Notes: generated from the sequence alone by a model not told the origin. Positions 17,364 to 26,111 are shown, counted from the stretch's first letter. The stretch is 64,000 nt of DNA from CBDCUQ01 sp965222835 (GCA_965222835.1 CBDCUQ010000004.1:1178001-1242000), one strand, 5' to 3'. Made by a program: numbers and translations.

Positions 17364-18407
17364 GTGATAGCGTTGGCCGTCATTGTGCTGACTGCCATCA
17401 CGCTGCCTATTCCGTTCTTTTCAAAAGGGGCATCTGCAGGATTGGCGGCGCATACAGCGATTCAGCGCCGCGCAGATGCTCTTGGCCAACAGTTTGGTGC
17501 GCACGATCCCGGCATACTTTATGCCGCCGGTGACGTGGCTGCCTGCGGTTCGGCACATCCTCTGTCCGCCGTTGCCCGGATTCTGCCCTGGCATTGGCAT
17601 CGTGCCTCGGGCTTCTTCGAACCTGCTCACGGTGCTATGGAGACCGCCCGACTTATTAAAGGACAGCCTGGCCCCGTCCTAGCGCTTGGTGATCTTGCCT
17701 ATAGGTCCGGATCAATCGCGGAGTACGACCATTGCTACCATCCCGCTTGGGGCTCGTTTAAAGACCGCACGTTCCCGACACTGGGCAATCATGAGACGAA
17801 GTTTCTGGGTTTGGGTTATGCAACCTACTGGTCAGAACACTTTGCCAATCGGCTGTACTACAGCTTCGACTACAAGGGCTGGCACATTGTTTCGCTCAAT
17901 AGCGAGATTGATAGCGGCCCGGCGTCTGCTCAATCCAAATGGCTGTCCCACGATCTTCGAAGGACGGACTCGCGGTGTGTCCTCGCTTACTTTCACCGTC
18001 CGGCCTTTTCCAGCCAGGCCCGACCTGGATCGGAAGGGGCTCGGCACCTGTTTGATATGTTGTACCGGGCCGGCGCGTCCGTTGTTCTCAGTGGCCACAA
18101 TCATTTCTATGAACGCACAGCACCGCTCTCCCCATTGGGATCGATAGAGCCACAACAGGGCCTCCGGCAGTTTGTTGTCGGTACCGGGGGCTCAGAGCTC
18201 AAACCGGCCAGAAAGGCGCGTCCGTTTACCAAGAAAATTGTCGCAAATCATTGGGGCGTCCTAAAAATTGCCTTGTACGCAGAGCATTATTCCTGGGAAT
18301 TCGTTGCTGCACCCGGCGGGACGGTGCTCGACAGCGGTCAAGCAACCTGCGTTGAGCGTAAAGACCAGACAGGCCGGCGCGATGAAGGTCCTCCTCATCG
18401 AAGATGA
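17364..18407 (+). CDS. Exported metallophosphoesterase (purple acid phosphatase-like)
   Basis: A 347-residue protein starting at GTG. Residues 1-26 are hydrophobic, consistent with a signal peptide or anchor. The binuclear metal motifs occur in order: AAGDVAAC, ALGDLAYRSG, TLGNHE, AYFHRP and SGHNHFYER. This set matches acid phosphatase type 7-like enzymes. The last 26 bases overlap the start of the response regulator gene, so expression is probably linked to the two-component system that follows. The substrate is unknown. Confidence 0.85.
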   Translation: MIALAVIVLTAITLPIPFFSKGASAGLAAHTAIQRRADALGQQFGAHDPGILYAAGDVAACGSAHPLSAVARILPWHWHRASGFFEPAHGAMETARLIKGQPGPVLALGDLAYRSGSIAEYDHCYHPAWGSFKDRTFPTLGNHETKFLGLGYATYWSEHFANRLYYSFDYKGWHIVSLNSEIDSGPASAQSKWLSHDLRRTDSRCVLAYFHRPAFSSQARPGSEGARHLFDMLYRAGASVVLSGHNHFYERTAPLSPLGSIEPQQGLRQFVVGTGGSELKPARKARPFTKKIVANHWGVLKIALYAEHYSWEFVAAPGGTVLDSGQATCVERKDQTGRRDEGPPHRR

Positions 18408-19053
18408 CGAACAGACGTCGCGGTATGTGGCCGACGGTCTGAACAGGGAAGGCCATCATGTAGACCGGTTGTCCGACGGCAGGGATGGGCTTGAGGCGGC
18501 TATTCGCGGCACATTTGATCTGCTGATTGTCGATCGCAGACTCCCCGGTTTGGACGGCCTTTCTGTCGTGCGCGCCGTACGGAGTGCCGGTGGCAAAATG
18601 CCGATTCTCTTTCTCACGACGATGAATGGGCTCGATGAGCGGGTAGAGGGGCTGGAAGGTGGCGCCGACGATTACCTCGTTAAGCCTTTCGCCTTTTCGG
18701 AACTGCGTGCGCGGGTTTCTGCGCTTGGCCGCAGGCTGCCAGAGGTTCGCAATGAAACAGTTTTGAAGGTTGCGGATCTCGAGGTAGACCGGCTTACGCA
18801 TCTTGCACGGCGGGGCGGGACTCCCATTGATCTCAGTCCGGTCGAATTTCGGCTGCTCGAGCATCTTATGCGCAACAAGGGACGCGTTGTTACGCGCACG
18901 ATGCTCCTGGAGCGCGTCTGGGAGTTTCATTTCGACCCAAAGACCAAGGTTGTCGAGGCGAATATTTCGCGGTTGCGGAGCAAAATCGACAAGCCGTTTA
19001 CTCGGCAGCTGCTGCGTACTGTTCGGGGCGCGGGGTACATGATCAAATCATAG
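18382..19053 (+). CDS. OmpR-family response regulator
   Basis: A 223-residue regulator. The receiver domain has the acidic pair Asp8/Asp9, phosphoacceptor Asp51 (LLIVDRRLPGLDG) and KPF (about 101-103). The C-terminal winged helix ends VRTVRGAGYMIKS. The ATG at 18382 (MKVLLIEDDEQ) is the family start although the frame is open to 18268. The gene overlaps the phosphatase gene and is followed 5 bases later by the kinase gene. Confidence 0.93.
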   Translation: MKVLLIEDDEQTSRYVADGLNREGHHVDRLSDGRDGLEAAIRGTFDLLIVDRRLPGLDGLSVVRAVRSAGGKMPILFLTTMNGLDERVEGLEGGADDYLVKPFAFSELRARVSALGRRLPEVRNETVLKVADLEVDRLTHLARRGGTPIDLSPVEFRLLEHLMRNKGRVVTRTMLLERVWEFHFDPKTKVVEANISRLRSKIDKPFTRQLLRTVRGAGYMIKS

Positions 19054-19058
19054 GGCTG

Positions 19059-20468
19059 ATGGATGTGGTGCGAAAACTATTAGCCAGCACGCCGTTTAAA
19101 ATCGCGTTCTCCTACGCGGCGCTTTTTCTGATTTCGACGATGGTGGTGCTGGCTTTCATCTACGTGGAGTCTCAGGGAGAATTTGAGGAACTCCTCCGGG
19201 ATCGTCTCCATGCCGAAGCGAAATCTCTCCGCCGTCAATTTGATCGGGGCGGCATGGGTGGCCTTCGGGCGAGCCTTAAAGGGCGGATTAAGCTGCAGCG
19301 GACGAGCGGGTTTTACTATGCCATTGAAAGTTCGGCAGGCCAGCGGCTTGCAGGGAACCTGCCTGAGACGAAGCTATCTGATGGTTGGCATGAGACGCAT
19401 GTCCTTGATGATCCGGATGATCCTGAAGACGATGAAAAGACCACGCTGACCCTTCTTGGGATTTCGCTCGAGGATCGCACTCTCCTAGTGGTCGGTGCCA
19501 GCCAGGAACATGCGGAAGATCTACAGGAGGCTATAATCAAAGTGGCCGGGCTCGGTTTGGGGGTTGCGGCGCTCTTGGCGATGATTGGGGGCTTGCTGAT
19601 GAGCCGTACGGCGCTCAATCGAGTCTCCGAAATTAATCTTGCAACCAATCGCATTATGGGTGGCGACTTGTCGGGCCGCCTTCCCGTCGATGGCTATGGC
19701 GATGAAATTGATCAACTGACCCGAAACATAAACGCGATGCTCGTGCGCATCGAGCAATTGATGGCCACCACAAAACAGGTGTCGAGCGACATTGCACACG
19801 AGCTGCGCACACCGCTCACGCGCATGGTGCAGAGGCTCGACAAAACGAAAAAGCAGGGTGACTCTCCTGAGTCCCATGATGCGGCAATGGCGCAAGTTCT
19901 GACCGAGTTGCACGATATCCTTGAGACCTTCGACGCCTTACTCCGGATTGGTCAGCTGGACGCCAGTGCGCCGGGACTTCAAGCGGCGACCGTCGATCTT
20001 TCCGAACTTGTGACCTCAATGGCCGATACATACCAGGCGGTGGCTGCAGAACTGGGACAAGCGCTGCAGTCTCGTGTTGCGCCAAATATTCAATGCCAAT
20101 CCGATAAGCGCCTGGTTTCGCAGATGCTGTCAAACGTCATTGAGAATGCAATCAAGCATTGTCCGGCAGGGAGTGAAATTCAAATTCAACTGCGCCACGC
20201 GGCCGGGAAAGCTGTTCTAACGGTTTCCGACAACGGTCCCGGCATTCCTGAACGTGATCGCGACAAGGTTTTTCAGCCCTTCTACCGCCTGGAACAGGAG
20301 ACCAAAACAGATGGAAAGGGGCTGGGAATGGCGGTTGTCGCGGCCATCGCACGCCTCCTCAATGTCGGCATTCAGCTTGGCGACAATGCCCCGGGATTGT
20401 GCGTAACATTGACGTTTCCAGCGCTGGAGCGCGAGGCTCAGGCGCGCGGGGGCGGCGAGGAAGAGTGA
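19059..20468 (+). CDS. Sensor histidine kinase with acidic periplasmic loop
   Basis: A 469-residue kinase with membrane helices at about 14-36 and 161-181. The periplasmic domain contains the very acidic stretch DDPDDPEDDE at 117-126. A HAMP linker follows, then the H box with His247 (SDIAHELRTPLTR), N box (LSNVIENAIKHC) and G boxes (DNGPGIPERD, GKGLGMAVV). It is the partner of the OmpR regulator just upstream. The acidic patch suggests sensing of divalent cations or cationic compounds, by analogy with PhoQ. Confidence 0.93.
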   Translation: MDVVRKLLASTPFKIAFSYAALFLISTMVVLAFIYVESQGEFEELLRDRLHAEAKSLRRQFDRGGMGGLRASLKGRIKLQRTSGFYYAIESSAGQRLAGNLPETKLSDGWHETHVLDDPDDPEDDEKTTLTLLGISLEDRTLLVVGASQEHAEDLQEAIIKVAGLGLGVAALLAMIGGLLMSRTALNRVSEINLATNRIMGGDLSGRLPVDGYGDEIDQLTRNINAMLVRIEQLMATTKQVSSDIAHELRTPLTRMVQRLDKTKKQGDSPESHDAAMAQVLTELHDILETFDALLRIGQLDASAPGLQAATVDLSELVTSMADTYQAVAAELGQALQSRVAPNIQCQSDKRLVSQMLSNVIENAIKHCPAGSEIQIQLRHAAGKAVLTVSDNGPGIPERDRDKVFQPFYRLEQETKTDGKGLGMAVVAAIARLLNVGIQLGDNAPGLCVTLTFPALEREAQARGGGEEE

Positions 20469-20554
20469 TTGCCGGGTTTGTTGTGTCGAACACGCGGTGT
20501 CGCTCCGAAGCGTAGGATGAGCCGGAGCAATTGCAGGCCGTCTTGTCAAAGAGC

Positions 20555-20623
20555 ATCCCCTAACAGGGGATAGAGCGGCGAAGCCTCGTAACAGATGGAA
20601 TAGATGCGGCACTCACCGCTCTA
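20555..20623 (+). repeat. Nested inverted repeats after the kinase gene
   Basis: ATCCCCT (20555-20561) pairs with AGGGGAT (20565-20571), and directly after it TAGAGCGG (20571-20578) pairs with CCGCTCTA (20616-20623). This gives a tight hairpin next to a longer stem-loop, upstream of the T-run terminator. It could be a 3' structure of the kinase mRNA or a small RNA; no family is recognised. Confidence 0.4.
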
Positions 20624-20634
20624 TCGCGTGCGAC

Positions 20635-20653
20635 GGGGGTGGGCCCCCTTTTT
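20635..20653 (+). terminator. Intrinsic terminator of the phosphatase-RR-HK operon
   Basis: GGGGG (20635-20639), a TGGG loop, CCCCC (20644-20648), then TTTTT (20649-20653). It lies 167 bases after the kinase stop on the plus strand. The stem is short but all G-C and the T-run is immediate. Confidence 0.55.
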
Positions 20654-20877
20654 AGACCGTTGGCATACCATCCCTGCCGCGCATCGTTACGGCAGTTGGA
20701 TCATGATTTCTCATGACCGGCAGCGGCCCCCATGACCACTGAAGGGGCATGGCGTACCTAGCACGCTCCCTTCCGCTCCCATGCTCCCAGCTCGAGCCTG
20801 GGCCCTGGTCGTATGCGGCGGGATCGGGGAAGTATGTGGGAGGTTTTGGGAAAGGGGATAAGATTTTGTTGGCAAAG

Positions 20878-20900
20878 CCCCTCCCCCGGGTGGGGAGGGG
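20878..20900. repeat. GC-rich palindrome CCCCTCCCC...GGGGAGGGG
   Basis: An inverted repeat with 9-base arms and a short centre, followed by further G-runs to about 20920. Repeats of this make-up are scattered through intergenic regions of many alphaproteobacterial genomes. Confidence 0.6.
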
Positions 20901-21010
20901 TTGGGGTGGGGGGAGTGCGTCACGCGTTGCCGTCTTGGGTCCGCGCTCAAATCAGCACTGCGGTAAGCGTTGTGCCCGCATTCTGATTGTCGCGGTGGAG
21001 GTACCTTGGA

Positions 21011-21031
21011 TCCCGGCATTGAATGCCGGGA
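21011..21031. repeat. REP-like palindrome, type A
   Basis: TCCCGGCATT-GA-ATGCCGGGA, a near-perfect palindrome, followed by TGACA. An almost identical copy occurs at 61980-62000 in inverse orientation. Similarity extends about 45 bases further to one side, so this is part of a longer dispersed element. Confidence 0.75.
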
Positions 21032-21109
21032 TGACATCAAAAGGGGTGCGAGAAAAGGGGTGCGAGAACGCCATGTTTGTCGCAGCGGTGGCGGAAAACA
21101 CAACTGTCA

Positions 21110-21130
21110 TCCCGGGGCTTGACCCCGGGA
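21110..21130. repeat. REP-like palindrome, type B
   Basis: TCCCGGGG-CTTGA-CCCCGGGA, preceded by TGTCA and followed by TCCAGGG. It lies 99 bases from the type A copy and 25 bases from the end of the IS110 transposase frame. A diverged copy lies at 62120-62142. Confidence 0.75.
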
Positions 21131-21154
21131 TCCAGGGTTCAACGGGCCCAGGAT

Positions 21155-21811
21155 TCAACGGAACAAGGTACGCACCATCATCGCCCAAACCATGCGGATG
21201 ATTTTGTTGGCGAGAGCAATTGCAGCGACCTTGACGGGGCGCCGGGCCATCAGCTCCGCGAGCCATGGTCGGCGTGTGTATCCTAATTGCTTGACGCGTT
21301 TAATAACCGACAGCGCACCTATCATGAGCATAGAGCGCAAGTATCGGTCACCGGCCTTGGTAACACCACCGAGCTTGTCTTTCCCGCCAGACGAATTCTG
21401 TTTGGGAACAAGCCCGATCCAGGCCGCCATCTGCCGCCCAGACCGGAACGCTTTGGGATCAGCAATGCTGGCAACAAGGGCTGTTGCGACGCGCGGTCCA
21501 ACACCCGGGATCGCTTCCAGTCGGCGACTGAGCTCATTGGTCCTGTGAGCCGCCATGATCTTGGCATCAAGAACACGGACCTGGTGTTTGATACTTTCAA
21601 GTTGCTCTCCAAGGCCGAATAAGCAATCGCGCGCGACGTCAGGAATGCGTGCGTCAGTCTTATCAGTAATCACTTTGAGTAAGGCCTCGACGCCGTTGCG
21701 GCCGACACCGGCTACGATATCGAACTCGGCAAGATGACAGCGCAAGGCATTAATGGTTGCTGTTCTTTGCCGGATGAGCAGGTGTCGCGTACGATGGAGA
21801 GGCCGAAGCAC
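21155..21811 (-). pseudogene. IS110-family transposase, 5'-truncated
   Basis: About 218 residues match the middle and C-terminal half of IS110-family DEDD transposases. Present are HRTRHLLIRQRTATINALR, the transposase_20 helix-hairpin LEAIPGVGPRVATALVA, and AAWIGLVPKQNSSGGKDKLG with YLRSMLMIGA. The N-terminal RuvC-like DEDD catalytic domain is missing; full proteins are about 340 residues. The open frame continues to 21892 but those residues do not resemble a transposase. The upstream non-coding end, where IS110-group bridge RNA would lie, is lost. The stop lies beside a REP palindrome. Confidence 0.85.
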
Positions 21812-21891
21812 TGTGTCTCGATCTATCTGACTGCATATCCCAAAAAAAATGAACTCCTCGGAGACAACTCTAATGTGGATGAACTGGGACA

Positions 21892-23523
21892 CTACTGTTG
21901 GGTCTTGAATTGGGAATTCTGGACAAGAAAGACAGTGGCGAGTGGCAACATAACCAGGATCAGGGCAACAGTGATCAACAGCAGGCCAAGCTCGCTATAA
22001 TCGGCAGGCGTAGTCACCGCGCCGGTTGTCCGGTCTTTCACTTCCCGCGTGACGATAAAGATCTTGTTGAGGTATTTCGTCGCCAGCGCGCTTGCCGATA
22101 GCGCCAGATTGGTAAACGATGCCATCACAGCGAAGAAGGTCGCCTTGAGATGAGCGGGCGCATTTTTGGCAATCCAGGCCAACATGGGAATCATTGAAAT
22201 TTGCCCCAGCGGAGATTCGATGGCCGTGTCGATAATGGCGATAAAACGAGCGTCGACAACGCCATCTGTCCATCTGCTCGTCCATTCGTGAATGCCGTAA
22301 TAAAGACCGATATTGGGCAGGGACAGGATCCCCGCGGCGAGGGTCAGAAGGACGACAATATAAGCAATGGATCTCGTTGCCATGAGGGGTCTGAGTAGCA
22401 CCATCCCCAACAGCGCAAGGCACGAAGTGATCAGGCTCAAGAGAGATATAAAGTGCTGATCAAATCCCAGCACATCAATCTCAAACCAAGTGGCGCCTGC
22501 TCCGGGTAGTGGTGTTGCCCTGAACATGAATATGATGACGGCGGTGCCGATTAGGGCACGGGCGGTGTTGGGATCAAGCTCTCTGATCAGGCGCGACAAG
22601 AGAAACAACACGATGGCCATCGAGCCCAGAAAAATGATTTCCTGTGCGAAGGCTATGTCACTTAATCCCATGATCAGCGTGAAGATAACAAACACTCCAC
22701 TACCGCCGAAGATCCACCAATTGGGTTCTGTTTTTTCCGGCGCGCTGAAAAGCTCTGCATTAATTTCAGCTTCAGTCATGCCCTGCTGGCGCAGGGTCTC
22801 AGCGCGTCTGTTCAGCATGAGCTGTCCAAGAATCACGCCGGCAACCGAGACCAGTGGTATGGCAAGGGCGGCCAGATAGATATTGGCGTAGATCTGTACT
22901 TTTTCACTTTGTGACATGTCCTCGACGCCGGAGAACATGAAAATATTGAGAGCTGCTACGAAAACGAGACCGCTGATGATGGCAAACCTGCCGAGCGTCT
23001 GCATGGTGGTGTGCATGGCCTTGGATTCATGTTCCATATAAGGCACGCCCTCGGGGGTGGTCTTGGGAACCGCTTCCACGGTCATGGCATCCGCCACAAC
23101 GTCTTGAACGACATATCCAACGGGGGCCAGCAGAGCACTGGTCACGAACCAGGCTTCGACGCTCATGTACGGGGTCAGGTGACCGGTATAGGCGATCAGC
23201 CCGTACATGATCAGAATACTCAACGCGATCAAAGCCGCGCCGACATAAACGAGTAGAAATTTTTTCGGCCAAATCAGATCGACAAAATGCCCGAGCGGCA
23301 TTTTTAGGGCCCAGGGAATACCGATCCAGAACGAAAGTCCGGCGAGAAAGGCAGCCGACAGCCCCAAATACTCTTTGACGAAAAATGTCCCGACGATCCC
23401 GGTTAAACCCGAAATGCCCGCAGCCAAGTAAACCATGAGCGGCGGCAGATAGGACCATCTGAACTCACGGACCAAGCCAATGAACGTCCTAATGAACCAA
23501 TCTTGGAGTCGATCCGGGAGCAA
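21892..23523 (-). CDS. MFS transporter, BT1/folate-biopterin transporter-like
   Basis: A 543-residue membrane carrier with about 12 helices. The N-terminal block (TFFVKEYLGLSAAFLAGLS, then PWALKMPLGHFVDLIWPKK) resembles the BT1-type branch of the major facilitator superfamily. A hydrophilic loop (about residues 210-275) separates the two halves. Translation seems to begin at TTG (23523), with AAGGAAG eight bases upstream. Base composition looks lower in GC than the neighbouring housekeeping genes. It lies between an IS remnant and a TadD-like gene, so horizontal gain is plausible. The substrate is unknown. Confidence 0.75.
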   Translation of the reverse strand: MLPDRLQDWFIRTFIGLVREFRWSYLPPLMVYLAAGISGLTGIVGTFFVKEYLGLSAAFLAGLSFWIGIPWALKMPLGHFVDLIWPKKFLLVYVGAALIALSILIMYGLIAYTGHLTPYMSVEAWFVTSALLAPVGYVVQDVVADAMTVEAVPKTTPEGVPYMEHESKAMHTTMQTLGRFAIISGLVFVAALNIFMFSGVEDMSQSEKVQIYANIYLAALAIPLVSVAGVILGQLMLNRRAETLRQQGMTEAEINAELFSAPEKTEPNWWIFGGSGVFVIFTLIMGLSDIAFAQEIIFLGSMAIVLFLLSRLIRELDPNTARALIGTAVIIFMFRATPLPGAGATWFEIDVLGFDQHFISLLSLITSCLALLGMVLLRPLMATRSIAYIVVLLTLAAGILSLPNIGLYYGIHEWTSRWTDGVVDARFIAIIDTAIESPLGQISMIPMLAWIAKNAPAHLKATFFAVMASFTNLALSASALATKYLNKIFIVTREVKDRTTGAVTTPADYSELGLLLITVALILVMLPLATVFLVQNSQFKTQQ

Positions 23524-23968
23524 ATATGAGACTTCCTTCTCTCGTTGAGAATGGGCGATTGACCGAGTCCGATAGTATTACCCGCCGCTCACAGAAACAA
23601 CGCCTCGGCTTCGCGCCGGTGCGGGGCTCGTGACTGCCAGTATGATGCCTCGTTGAACTCAGATGTCGATCATCAACAGTGTTGCGTCTGAGGCTGATGG
23701 TTTTGGCAGTTGAGGTGTGGTTCGGGGTTGGCGTGTGGGGATTGGGGGACAACCAGGTGTGAGGTGAAATGGCGCCGGACAAGAGCGATGATGTTTTACT
23801 CCTGACAGAGGACACAAATGTTGCGGCGCGAGGCCACAGCCAAACAAAAAAGAAAGGTGCGGCTCCGGGCTTGGAGAGCCGCACCTTGGGTTGCCACCAG
23901 GAGTAGTGGCAGGGTTGGACTGTTGTGGGAGCGGTGTTGGTGCCGATCCCGAACGTCTTGCGCGTAGC
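23524..23968. other. Intergenic region between the TadD-like and MFS genes
   Basis: 445 bases. It holds the strong terminator of the TadD-like gene (listed) and, beyond it, the presumed promoter of the MFS gene. No conserved open frame is seen. Confidence 0.6.
23841..23887 (-). terminator. Strong intrinsic terminator after the TadD-like gene
   Basis: A perfect 12-bp stem, AAGGTGCGGCTC (23854-23865) with GAGCCGCACCTT (23876-23887), loop of 10 bases. On the minus strand it is followed by TCTTTTTTGTTTG. It lies 81 bases after the stop at 23969. Confidence 0.9.
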
Positions 23969-24838
23969 CTAGTAAGACGAACCGAGCTGCATGATCGGCT
24001 TGTCGTCCTTGCCGCGCGCATCGGCTGAGCGGATGTAGCTGGCTTCGCCCGACTCTGCCTTGGAGACTTTGACGTCGCCGGGTTTCATGCGCGCCGTGTA
24101 GGCCACCTTTGAGGTCGGCGCTGTATTTTCTCCACCTTGATGCGCGGTTCGCGCCGTGCTGCCATTACGCCCCTGCATGATGGCCAGGTTCTGGATTGCC
24201 TGCGCGCCTCTTTTGGAGGACGCGGTTCGCAACATGCGTTCCGCTTGCGCCTTGTTGCCTTCCTTCACATAGGTCAGTGCCATATTGTTCAGGATCGACG
24301 GATGATCCGGCGCCAGGGCCAGAGCTTTGGAGAGCTCGGACCGGGCGGCGCTCTGCTTGCCGCCTGCCGACAGCGTGGCCCCGAGCGCGGAATACACGCG
24401 CCAATCCGGCGCCTTGGGATCGATGGCCTTGCGCAACAGTTTTTCGGCAACGTCGAGCTGGCCGAGTTCGGCTGCGAGCAAACCGCGCTCCTTTATCAGG
24501 GCAGGGTTCTTATTGGCGCCGGGGGCTTTGTTGAGAAGCGCCAACGCCTTTTCCTTTTGTCCTGCCGCGCGAAGCTCGCGGGCTTGCTTGATGAGTCCTG
24601 CTGTCTTCGGGGTGACGCGGAAGTCCATATTGGACGTGTGGGACTCGCGCGCGTTCCAACTCGATGACGTGCTGTTCTGGCCTCTTGTGGCGGACGCATC
24701 TTTGTTCGCCAAATTCAGGCTGCCCGTTTCCGTTCCGGTTCCGGCACAACCGCCGACAAGTAAGCCCGCGAACATCAACAAGGCGTAGATCGGTGTGGCC
24801 CGCGGCCGCACGGGCCGGGACAAGTGACTGGACTTCAT
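23969..24838 (-). CDS. TPR lipoprotein, TadD-like
   Basis: A 289-residue lipoprotein with lipobox VGGC (Cys31). Residues about 80-215 form tetratricopeptide repeats (ALLNKAPGANKNPALIKERG, DWRVYSALGATLSAGGKQ, DHPSILNNMALTYVKEGN). The architecture and the KRGAQAIQNLAIMQGR segment fit TadD, the Flp pilus lipoprotein. The C-terminal part is low in complexity. It lies 7 kb from cpaC-cpaD on the opposite strand with a strong terminator of its own. A general TPR scaffold role cannot be excluded. Confidence 0.8.
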   Translation of the reverse strand: MKSSHLSRPVRPRATPIYALLMFAGLLVGGCAGTGTETGSLNLANKDASATRGQNSTSSSWNARESHTSNMDFRVTPKTAGLIKQARELRAAGQKEKALALLNKAPGANKNPALIKERGLLAAELGQLDVAEKLLRKAIDPKAPDWRVYSALGATLSAGGKQSAARSELSKALALAPDHPSILNNMALTYVKEGNKAQAERMLRTASSKRGAQAIQNLAIMQGRNGSTARTAHQGGENTAPTSKVAYTARMKPGDVKVSKAESGEASYIRSADARGKDDKPIMQLGSSY

Positions 24839-25100
24839 GACGTAACTCCCTCAACGGGCCCGAATATTGACGGCAACGGCCGTTTTCGCTTTATTTTCGG
24901 GCTCTTGGCATCAACGCATGACGCAACCGGTTCGGGACGCAACAAGACTGGTTCGAGTCGAGTCGTAGTGAGATTCGCTCATTGCAAGGGGTGGGCTGTG
25001 TGAACTGTCCCCGCTATCCCCAGGGCTCAAATTCTGCAGGATCGTGTATGCCGGTGGATCGAGAGTCGAGAGAACGCAGGATGCGCAACGCTGACGGTAC

Positions 25101-26111
25101 ATGATGATGGTTCCACGTCTCGGACTCGTTTTGTTGCTTCTTGCGTTCAGCACTTGGTTTGTGCGCGCTGGAGAACCGGCATCGCGCGATGACGTGTGGC
25201 GTATGATTTTTGCGCGCCCTTCGGATGTGGAGGTGAGGAAGAGTGATCCCATTCAGGATGCGCGTGTCAAACTCGGGCGTGCGCTCTTTCACGATACGCG
25301 TTTGTCGGGTGACGAGACGATGGCGTGTGCGACATGTCATCAACGCACTCTCGGGTTCTCGGATGGCCGCAAGACCGGCGTGGGGCGCAATGGTCGCGCG
25401 CTCAAGCGCAATGTGCCAAGTCTCTACAACTTGGCCTGGTCCAAGCATTTCTTTTGGGATGGGCGTGCGGAAAGTCTCGAAGAGCAGGCGCGTGGGCCGT
25501 TGACGGCCAAAGACGAGATGGCCGGAACGTTTGCTTTGAGCATAGAGCGGCTCTTACAGGATGACGGGATGGTGCGCCGGTTTGAGCGGGCATTCCCGAA
25601 TGCGGGATTGGGTGAGGACACGATCCTTGCGGCCCTGGCGGCATTTGAGCGAACGCTTGTTTCTCCGCGCACTCGCTTCGACGATTGGATTGCGGGAGAC
25701 GAAGAGGCACTCACTCCGCAGGAGAAAACCGGGTTCGATATTTTTGTCGGCAAAGGAGGCTGTGTGTCGTGTCACGGCGGTTGGCGTTTTACGGATGACG
25801 GCTTTCACGACATCGGTCTTGCCGGCACCGACCCTGGCCGTGGGGCTGTGGCTGGCGGTGCGCCCGGCGCGCCGCAATTCAAGACGCCGGGTTTGCGCGA
25901 GCTCGTGCATAGTGCGCCCTATATGCACGACGGCTCCAAGGCGTCGCTCATCGATGTTGTCGATCACTATGCAGGGGCCTTGGTGCCGCGTGCGTCGCTC
26001 GACAGCAATGTCGTACGCGATCTTGCTCTTTCGTCCATGGAGAAGGCGGCCTTGGTTGCGTTTCTGGGAACGCTTTCCTCATCGGCTAGAGCAGAAACTG
26101 ACGGCGATTGA
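25101..26111 (+). CDS. Di-heme cytochrome c peroxidase/MauG-family protein
   Basis: A 336-residue exported protein with a signal peptide (about 1-23). Two c-type heme motifs are seen: CATCH at 76-80 and CVSCH at 221-225. The family motifs VPSLYNLAWSKHFFWDGRA, GPLTAKDEM and FKTPGLRELVHSAPYMHDGS are present. Such proteins reduce peroxide or carry out MauG-like oxidations in the periplasm. No partner gene such as an amine dehydrogenase is nearby, so the substrate is open. The gene stands alone between a divergent lipoprotein gene and a small ORF. Confidence 0.92.
   Translation: MMMVPRLGLVLLLLAFSTWFVRAGEPASRDDVWRMIFARPSDVEVRKSDPIQDARVKLGRALFHDTRLSGDETMACATCHQRTLGFSDGRKTGVGRNGRALKRNVPSLYNLAWSKHFFWDGRAESLEEQARGPLTAKDEMAGTFALSIERLLQDDGMVRRFERAFPNAGLGEDTILAALAAFERTLVSPRTRFDDWIAGDEEALTPQEKTGFDIFVGKGGCVSCHGGWRFTDDGFHDIGLAGTDPGRGAVAGGAPGAPQFKTPGLRELVHSAPYMHDGSKASLIDVVDHYAGALVPRASLDSNVVRDLALSSMEKAALVAFLGTLSSSARAETDGD

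Larger units (their letters stand above)
20469..21154. other. Repeat-rich intergenic region
   Basis: About 690 bases without a credible gene. It holds a terminator (20635-20653), nested inverted repeats (20555-20623), a CCCCTCCCC/GGGGAGGGG palindrome and two REP-like palindromes, leading into a transposase remnant. Open frames here consist largely of translated repeats. Confidence 0.6.

Noticed and set aside
21077..21286. Short frames translated across the REP palindromes
   Set aside because: They encode repeat-derived peptides (SRGLTPGSRVQ, VIPAFNAGIQ) typical of spurious ORFs.
24945..24965. tRNA-like GGTTCGAGTC upstream of the MauG-like gene
   Set aside because: No acceptor or anticodon stems found in the surrounding sequence.
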